Origin: an uncultured Prochlorococcus sp.
GTDB lineage: Bacteria; Cyanobacteriota; Cyanobacteriia; PCC-6307; Cyanobiaceae
Reading direction: 5' to 3'
NCBI GenBank assembly: GCA_902538515.1
Contig: CACBFH010000011.1
Location: 1 to 32,712, forward strand
DNA: 32,712 nt
The notes under the pieces are model-generated. The model was not told the DNA's origin and made no database searches. It saw only the letters and a list, made by a program, of their open reading frames with translations. Position 1 is the stretch's first letter. Every line of letters begins with the position of its first letter. Shown here piece by piece: positions 28,801 to 32,712 of the stretch. Position numbers and translations under genes: made by a program.

Positions 28801-30385
28801 TGGTCCAAAAGTTGATTCTTACATCGCAAAACTAAGAAATAGTAAACCTGGAGTTGCTCTAATATCTCCTCCTCCGCATCATGATATCTATTCAATTGAA
28901 GATTTAGCTCAACTTATCCATGACTTACACCAAGTTCATCCAAAAGCGAAAGTGAGTGTTAAGCTTGTTTCTGAAATTGGTATAGGCACTATTGCTGCTG
29001 GAGTAAGCAAAGCTAATGCAGATGTAATTCAAATTTCAGGCCATGACGGAGGTACAGGTGCATCACCCCTAAGTTCTATTAAACATGCGGGTTTACCATG
29101 GGAACTAGGTGTTGCTGAGGTTCATAAATCTTTATTAGAGAATAACTTAAGAGAAAGAGTACTTTTAAGAACTGATGGAGGTCTTAAAACAGGCTGGGAT
29201 GTAGTTATTGCAGCTTTACTAGGTGCTGAAGAATACGGTTTCGGTTCTGTAGCGATGATTGCTGAAGGATGCATAATGGCTCGAGTTTGTCATACAAACA
29301 AGTGTCCTGTTGGAGTTGCCACTCAAAAAGAAGAATTAAGAAAAAGATTTAAAGGTATTCCAGAAAATGTTGTTAATTTTTTCTTGTATATTGCTGAAGA
29401 AGTAAGACAGATAATGAGTAGTATCGGCGTTTCTAATATGGAAGAACTGATTGGTAATCAAGAATTTCTCTCTGCAAGAAATATCGTTCTTCCAAAAACT
29501 TCTAATATCGATCTTTCTTCTTTAGTAAATAATAAACATTCAACCACTGATAGATCATGGTTAAAACATTCAAAAAATGCTCATAGTAATGGTTCTGTAT
29601 TAGAAGACGAGTTTTTGTCTGATTCTGAATTTATAGATTCAATAAAAAATCACAAGAAATTAACCAAAGAAATTGAGATAAAAAATACAGATAGAAGTGT
29701 TTGTGCGAAAATATCAGGCGAAATCGCAGAAATCCATGGAAATAAAGGATTCAATGGTGAACTCAACTTAAATTTCAAAGGGTATGCAGGGCAGAGCTTT
29801 GGTGCCTTTTTATTGAAGGGAATGAATGTTCAATTAATTGGAGAAGCTAATGATTATGTTTGTAAAGGAATGAATGGAGGAATACTCACAATAATTCCAC
29901 CAAAAATAGATAAAGTCTCCTCCGAACAAGTCATACTGGGAAATACTTGCCTTTATGGAGCGACAGGTGGGAAATTATTTGCATTAGGAAAATCTGGCGA
30001 AAGATTTGCAGTAAGAAATAGCGGTGCCATAGCAGTAACAGAGGGTGCAGGTGATCATTGTTGTGAATACATGACTGGCGGTAAAGTAGTTATTCTAGGT
30101 TCCACAGGAAGGAATATTGGTGCAGGCATGACTGGTGGAATAGCTTACATAATCGATGAGAATAATGATTTAAGTAATAAAGTTAATAAAGAAATAGTTA
30201 GCATTCATAAAATAACTTCAACAAAGCAAGAGGATATTTTATTGGAAATTATTAGAGAATATCAAACGAAAACGAATAGCTTAAAAGCTGCCAAAATCAT
30301 TGAAAATTGGTCTAATTTTAAGAGTAATTTCAAATTAATTGTTCCCCCAAGCGAAGAAATGATGCTTGGCATAAAGAAAATGTAA
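25811..30385 (+). CDS. Glutamate synthase large subunit, probably ferredoxin-dependent
   Basis: Glutamate synthase completes ammonium assimilation by the GS-GOGAT cycle: glutamine plus 2-oxoglutarate gives two glutamates. The 1524-residue protein begins with a class II glutaminase domain whose nucleophile is Cys28 in DACGVGF after a short leader that is probably removed. The central domain follows, then the FMN-binding synthase domain (ISGHDGGTGASPLSSIKHAG, LRTDGGLKTGWDV), with the 3Fe-4S cysteines 1154, 1160 and 1165 in GCIMARVCHTNKCPVG. A C-terminal beta-helix domain with repeated GG motifs (GATGGKLFALG, MTGGKVVILG) ends the protein. Length and the lack of an adjacent small-subunit gene favour the ferredoxin-dependent form (glsF type) over NADPH-GltB, but I did not verify the ferredoxin loop. 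A YciI-like gene follows with no gap. Confidence 0.95.
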   Translation: MGENIKRIVEPYQDSYSPNGIIGEKDACGVGFIANIKGVESNWILKQSLKGLNCMEHRGGCGGDSDSGDGAGILCSIPWNYLEKEVSLESKKEYDKGLGMIFMPNKKEKIEECKSICEEEAEKLSINKTFWRTVPVNNEILGPLAKANAPFICQWILYIERKDHSNVERLLFQLRKRIEKKIRETFKNDVGDCEFYFASLSSQTIVYKGMVRSEILSEFYQDLKEEGFKVSFSVYHRRFSTNTLPKWPLAQPMRFLGHNGEINTLLGNINWAKASETHIDDFWGDLSNEIKPIVDVNKSDSSNLDATLEINIRSGQPITDSLLKLVPEAFRDQPELEQREDIKAFYEYSASIQEAWDGPALLVFADGNFVGATLDRNGLRPARYSITNDGFVIMGSETGVVDIEEERVIEKGRLGPGQMLAVDFHQNRILRNWEVKSEAAQRHDYKNLVSNRTIKIENNEWVKDCRLKDLELLQQQTAYGFSAEDNDLILDSMASLAKEPTYCMGDDIPLAVLSSKPHILYDYFKQRFAQVTNPPIDPLREKLVMSLEMHLGERCTPFAIKDPQPLVHLQSPILNEEELISIKKSKIKSQTISSLFDIEEGVKGLENQLKAICKHSERLIQEGYSLIIISDKGINPKKTFIPPLLAVGAIHHYLLKKEIRLKASLIIETGQCWSTHHLACLIGYGASAVCPWLTFEAGRHWLKHPKTQKLIDSKKINPLSTIDVQENIKKSLEDGLRKILSKIGISLLSSYHGAQIFEAVGLGSDLIKIAFDGTTSRIAGITLKELTNETLSIHTKAYPEIDLKKLEFLGFVQFRNNGEYHSNNPEMSKVLHSAVKQGPGYDHFETYKKLISNRPITSLRDLLTITSKRKSIPLEEVESVESICKRFCTGGMSLGALSREAHEVLAVAMNRIGGKSNSGEGGEDPARFDVLNDIDENTQSATLPFIKGLENGDTACSAIKQIASGRFGVTPEYLRSGKQLEIKMAQGAKPGEGGQLPGPKVDSYIAKLRNSKPGVALISPPPHHDIYSIEDLAQLIHDLHQVHPKAKVSVKLVSEIGIGTIAAGVSKANADVIQISGHDGGTGASPLSSIKHAGLPWELGVAEVHKSLLENNLRERVLLRTDGGLKTGWDVVIAALLGAEEYGFGSVAMIAEGCIMARVCHTNKCPVGVATQKEELRKRFKGIPENVVNFFLYIAEEVRQIMSSIGVSNMEELIGNQEFLSARNIVLPKTSNIDLSSLVNNKHSTTDRSWLKHSKNAHSNGSVLEDEFLSDSEFIDSIKNHKKLTKEIEIKNTDRSVCAKISGEIAEIHGNKGFNGELNLNFKGYAGQSFGAFLLKGMNVQLIGEANDYVCKGMNGGILTIIPPKIDKVSSEQVILGNTCLYGATGGKLFALGKSGERFAVRNSGAIAVTEGAGDHCCEYMTGGKVVILGSTGRNIGAGMTGGIAYIIDENNDLSNKVNKEIVSIHKITSTKQEDILLEIIREYQTKTNSLKAAKIIENWSNFKSNFKLIVPPSEEMMLGIKKM

Positions 30386-30679
30386 ATGCCTTTCTTTGTT
30401 AAAACTGAAATCATAAAAAAAGAATATCTAATTAATAATGATTTAAAACGAAAAATAATTAACGAACATATTGACTGGATAAAAAAATTAAAAAAAGAGG
30501 GAATCAATATAAAAAGTGGTTTTTTAGTAGATGAGTTAAATAGGCCAGGCGAAGGAGGATTACTCATTCTTGAAATGAATAGTTATAAAAATGCACTAAA
30601 AATCATTAAGAATGATCCAATGATTAAGAATAATCTAGTTGAATGGAAATTAAATGAGTGGGTGGATTCAAATAAGTGA
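30386..30679 (+). CDS. YciI-like protein
   Basis: This 97-residue protein resembles the YciI/YCII family, small ferredoxin-like-fold proteins of mostly unknown function. Supporting features are the His-Asp-Trp in EHIDWIKKLKKEG, the SGFLVDELNRPGEGGLLILE segment (family pattern G...RPGEGG.LI), and A.KIIKNDPMI near the end. Its ATG directly follows the TAA of the GOGAT gene with no intergenic base, so the two are almost certainly co-transcribed and probably translationally coupled. A role linked to glutamate metabolism is possible from this arrangement but unproven. The end is convergent with lipA (6 bp apart). Confidence 0.8.
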   Translation: MPFFVKTEIIKKEYLINNDLKRKIINEHIDWIKKLKKEGINIKSGFLVDELNRPGEGGLLILEMNSYKNALKIIKNDPMIKNNLVEWKLNEWVDSNK

Positions 30680-30685
30680 GCATTA

Positions 30686-31579
30686 CTATCTTGGATACTT
30701 TTTCATAAGTTTTTGAATCTCTTCAGCATGGTAACTGCTTCGAGTTAAAGGAGAACTAATTACTTGCATAAATTCCAAATCTTTTTCCCCGAAAACTTTA
30801 AAGTAATTAAATTTTGAGGGACTCACAAATCTTTGAACAGGTAAATGATTAGGGCCAGGAGATAAATATTGGCCAATAGTAACAATATCAACGAAATGGC
30901 TTTTTAAATCCTTAAGAAGACTTAAGACTTCGTCATCTTTTTCCCCTAAACCAAGCATAAAGCCTGACTTTGTATAAACTTTAGGAGAATAGTCTCTGGT
31001 TCTTTTAAGTAACTCAAGAGTTCTATAATATTTACCCTGAGGTCTTACTTTTTGATATAGCGAAGGCACAGTTTCAATATTATGGTTTAAAACGTTTGGA
31101 TTTGAATCAAGAACTTTTTCAAGAGCTTTCCAGTTGCCGCAAAAATCAGGAATTAAAAGCTCGATAGAAGTTTCAGGAGATTTTTTTCTTACTTGATAAA
31201 CACAATCAAAGAATTGAGATGCGCCACCATCCTCAAGATCGTCTCTATTTACTGATGTGATTACAACATGTTTAAGCTTCATTCTATAAACGGCTTCGGC
31301 TAGACGATATGGTTCTGTTGGATCTAATTCTCTTTTAGATCTATCAAAATCAATATCGCAATAAGGGCATGCCCTAGTACAGCCAGGACCCATTATGAGG
31401 AAAGTGGCAGTTCCACTAGCAAAACATTCACCAATATTTGGACAGCTTGCTTCTTGACATACAGTATTGAGATTTAAATCATTTAACAAATTTGCAGTAT
31501 TCCCAATTCTCTCAACTTGCGGAGCTTTTACTCTTAACCAATCAGGTTTTGAAATTAAACTATTAGAATTTTTAGTCAA
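30686..31579 (-). CDS. lipA: Lipoyl synthase
   Basis: LipA is a radical SAM enzyme that inserts two sulfurs into protein-bound octanoyl groups to make lipoate for pyruvate dehydrogenase and the glycine cleavage system. The 297-residue protein has the auxiliary-cluster cysteines in [12 protein letters not shown] (Cys41, Cys46, Cys52) and the radical SAM triad CTRACPYC (Cys67, Cys71, Cys74). The family-specific serine is in RSSYHAE (280-286) at the C-terminus. The start is TTG at 31579, since no ATG lies near and [11 protein letters not shown] is the usual family N-terminus. Many cyanobacteria have two lipoyl synthases; only one lies in this window. Confidence 0.96.
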   Translation of the reverse strand: MTKNSNSLISKPDWLRVKAPQVERIGNTANLLNDLNLNTVCQEASCPNIGECFASGTATFLIMGPGCTRACPYCDIDFDRSKRELDPTEPYRLAEAVYRMKLKHVVITSVNRDDLEDGGASQFFDCVYQVRKKSPETSIELLIPDFCGNWKALEKVLDSNPNVLNHNIETVPSLYQKVRPQGKYYRTLELLKRTRDYSPKVYTKSGFMLGLGEKDDEVLSLLKDLKSHFVDIVTIGQYLSPGPNHLPVQRFVSPSKFNYFKVFGEKDLEFMQVISSPLTRSSYHAEEIQKLMKKYPR

Positions 31580-31744
31580 TTTAATTGATTCTGACCTATA
31601 GACTTATTTTACTAAAAACAATTTGAATTAACTATTAATCATTTCAACAATGAAGTCTATTAAATAGAAGTGAAAAATAAATGAATTGAACTAGTCCATC
31701 AATAATTAAAAACATCCTAATTCAATGTAATACTTACAAAATAC

Positions 31745-31775
31745 TACTGTTTCATCAACTAAAACTAAAACAGTA
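31745..31775. repeat. Inverted repeat TACTGTTT/AAACAGTA
   Basis: A perfect 8-bp inverted repeat (31745-31752 and 31768-31775) has a 15-base spacer. A related GAAACAGAT follows at 31793-31801 and ACAGTA occurs at 31896-31901. The site lies about 150 bp upstream of the recombinase-like gene and could be an operator or a recombinase binding site. Confidence 0.4.
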
Positions 31776-31776
31776 T

Positions 31777-31811
31777 TCAGAACATATTTTTTGAAACAGA
31801 TATCAGAACAT
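31777..31811 (+). repeat. Direct repeat TCAGAACAT, two copies 26 bp apart
   Basis: Identical 9-base units lie at 31777-31785 and 31803-31811, each followed by AT-rich DNA and placed next to the inverted repeat. The 26-bp period puts the copies on roughly similar faces of the helix, as for a pair of protein binding sites. Confidence 0.4.
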
Positions 31812-31923
31812 TTAGTAACTTCCTTATTTTATTTGGATGTACCTTAGATATTAATTATTTTTGTACTAAAAAGTGTTTTTTTTCTGATTTATTGATACAG
31901 TAAAAAATATATGTAATTAAACA

Positions 31924-32547
31924 TTGACTTTTAAATTTAAAAGAAAACGTATTTTATTATCGGAAAAAAATAAATATTCTAAATTAATAGGTTATGCTAG
32001 AGCTACTAATAATGAATATGAATATTTAGAAGGGCAAATAAAAATTTTGAAAGAAGAGGGTTGCAGTTTAGTGTTCTCTGAATTTATAAGTTTAGATGAA
32101 GAAATCAAACCCCAACTCAATAAAGCTATAAATTCCTTATCAAAAGGCGATCAATTAATAATAACTCAGCTTGACCGAGCATTTAAAAATAAAAAAGAAT
32201 GTTTAAGGACAATAAATAAACTTATTAATAAAGATATTAAATTGCGAACTTTGACTGGTTTTTTTGCTGGTAATGAATCCTCTAATACAAATTCTTCAAT
32301 TTTTAAGATTTTATATGAATTAGATAATTTAGAAGACAAAAGTTTAGGTGAAAGAAAAAAAGAACAACTATTACGCAGAAAATTATCTGGAAATAATTTG
32401 GGAGGCAGGCCCAAAATAAGTCCTTTAAAAGAATCTTTAGTAATCAGATTGCGTAATGAAGGATATTCATATCGATCAATCAGATCACAAACTGGAATTG
32501 CATTATCAACAATTAGAAGAGTGATTTTGGAGGGAGAATTAACATAA
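31924..32547 (+). CDS. Serine-recombinase-like protein lacking the catalytic serine
   Basis: This 207-residue protein has the two-domain layout of small resolvases/invertases. The N-terminal domain contains GYARAT (23-28, family pattern YARVST), the QIKILKEEGC segment and QLDRAFKN (family LDRLGR). A helical linker follows, then GRPKI (161-165) and a C-terminal helix-turn-helix ending in STIRRVILEGE. The residue at the catalytic serine position is Thr28, and the second arginine of DRLGR is Lys88. It is therefore probably a domesticated DNA-binding protein or a dead recombinase, though I cannot exclude threonine-based activity. The start is TTG at 31924, with an in-frame stop just upstream and no early ATG. 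The gene downstream begins after 4 bp. Confidence 0.8.
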   Translation: MTFKFKRKRILLSEKNKYSKLIGYARATNNEYEYLEGQIKILKEEGCSLVFSEFISLDEEIKPQLNKAINSLSKGDQLIITQLDRAFKNKKECLRTINKLINKDIKLRTLTGFFAGNESSNTNSSIFKILYELDNLEDKSLGERKKEQLLRRKLSGNNLGGRPKISPLKESLVIRLRNEGYSYRSIRSQTGIALSTIRRVILEGELT

Positions 32548-32551
32548 AATC

Positions 32552-32712
32552 ATGAAGAAAGAAATTGAAGATTTAATAAAAGAAAATTTTAAAGATACAG
32601 CATTGCGTATTTATGAATTAGATAATAAAAATAGAAACGCTATGAACTCTGATTCAGCTGCAAGGGTTTTGGAGGAAATTATGGTTCATATTGATTATCA
32701 AGAAAATAATTT
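32552..32712 (+). CDS. Unrecognised small acidic protein, 3' end outside the window
   Basis: A frame opens at ATG 32552, 4 bp after the recombinase-like gene stops, and is still open at the window edge with 53 codons. The product starts MKKEIEDLIKENFKDTALRI and continues as a charged, probably helical protein (SDSAARVLEEIMVHIDYQE). The tight spacing suggests co-transcription with the gene upstream, and the smooth codon use suggests a real gene. I do not recognise the family. Confidence 0.6.
   Translation, partial: MKKEIEDLIKENFKDTALRIYELDNKNRNAMNSDSAARVLEEIMVHIDYQENN

Larger units (their letters stand above)
31580..31923. other. 344-bp AT-rich gap between lipA and the recombinase-like gene
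   Basis: This is the longest gene-free stretch of the window. No ORF above about 25 codons looks real on either strand. Its right half holds an inverted repeat and a pair of direct repeats described separately; the left half shows nothing I can name, but should hold the lipA promoter. A small RNA is possible but not supported. Confidence 0.6.

Noticed and set aside
31580..31740. Small ORF of about 23 codons on the minus strand upstream of lipA
   Set aside because: It is too short, has no ribosome binding site and shows no coding character.

Overview
The window looks like a core chromosomal segment of a marine picocyanobacterium, most likely a high-light-adapted Prochlorococcus. The DNA is strongly AT-rich, genes are tightly packed and often overlap by a few bases, and the content is cyanobacterial: a very likely ferredoxin-type GOGAT, LL-diaminopimelate aminotransferase, a short cyanobacterial RNase E and an MPBQ/MSBQ-type methyltransferase. 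The assignment comes from recognising the proteins, not from a search.

Region 1 (1-8750): the 3' part of hisD converges on rpiA. An HtrA-type serine protease is divergent from a transcription/translation operon, rimP-nusA-ylxR-infB, whose IF-2 has a long disordered N-terminal half. Region 2 (8765-13567): a small membrane protein (DUF3493 type), tRNA-Thr(CGU), a membrane GT-C glycosyltransferase, a family-2 glycosyltransferase and a large radical SAM protein. The two glycosyltransferases are probably for envelope polysaccharide and are the most accessory-looking genes here. Region 3 (13582-19256): dapL-clpS on the minus strand; rne-rnhB overlapping on the plus strand; a DUF1997 protein; and pheA.

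Region 4 (19258-25615, minus strand): the str-type operon rpsL-rpsG-fusA-tuf-rpsJ, continuing into a LON-domain protein and an MPBQ/MSBQ methyltransferase that is split by a one-base frameshift in an A6 run. Region 5 (25811-32712): the GOGAT gene with an abutting YciI-like gene, convergent lipA, a 344-bp AT-rich gap with repeats, a serine-recombinase-like protein that lacks the catalytic serine, and the start of an unidentified small protein.

Most of the window is ordinary housekeeping DNA. I see no CRISPR array, insertion sequence, prophage or obvious new defence system. The points most worth a second look are the frameshifted methyltransferase, the degenerate recombinase with its repeat-bearing upstream region, the RNase E tail motif encoded inside the rne/rnhB overlap, and a few AT-rich palindromes at gene ends.
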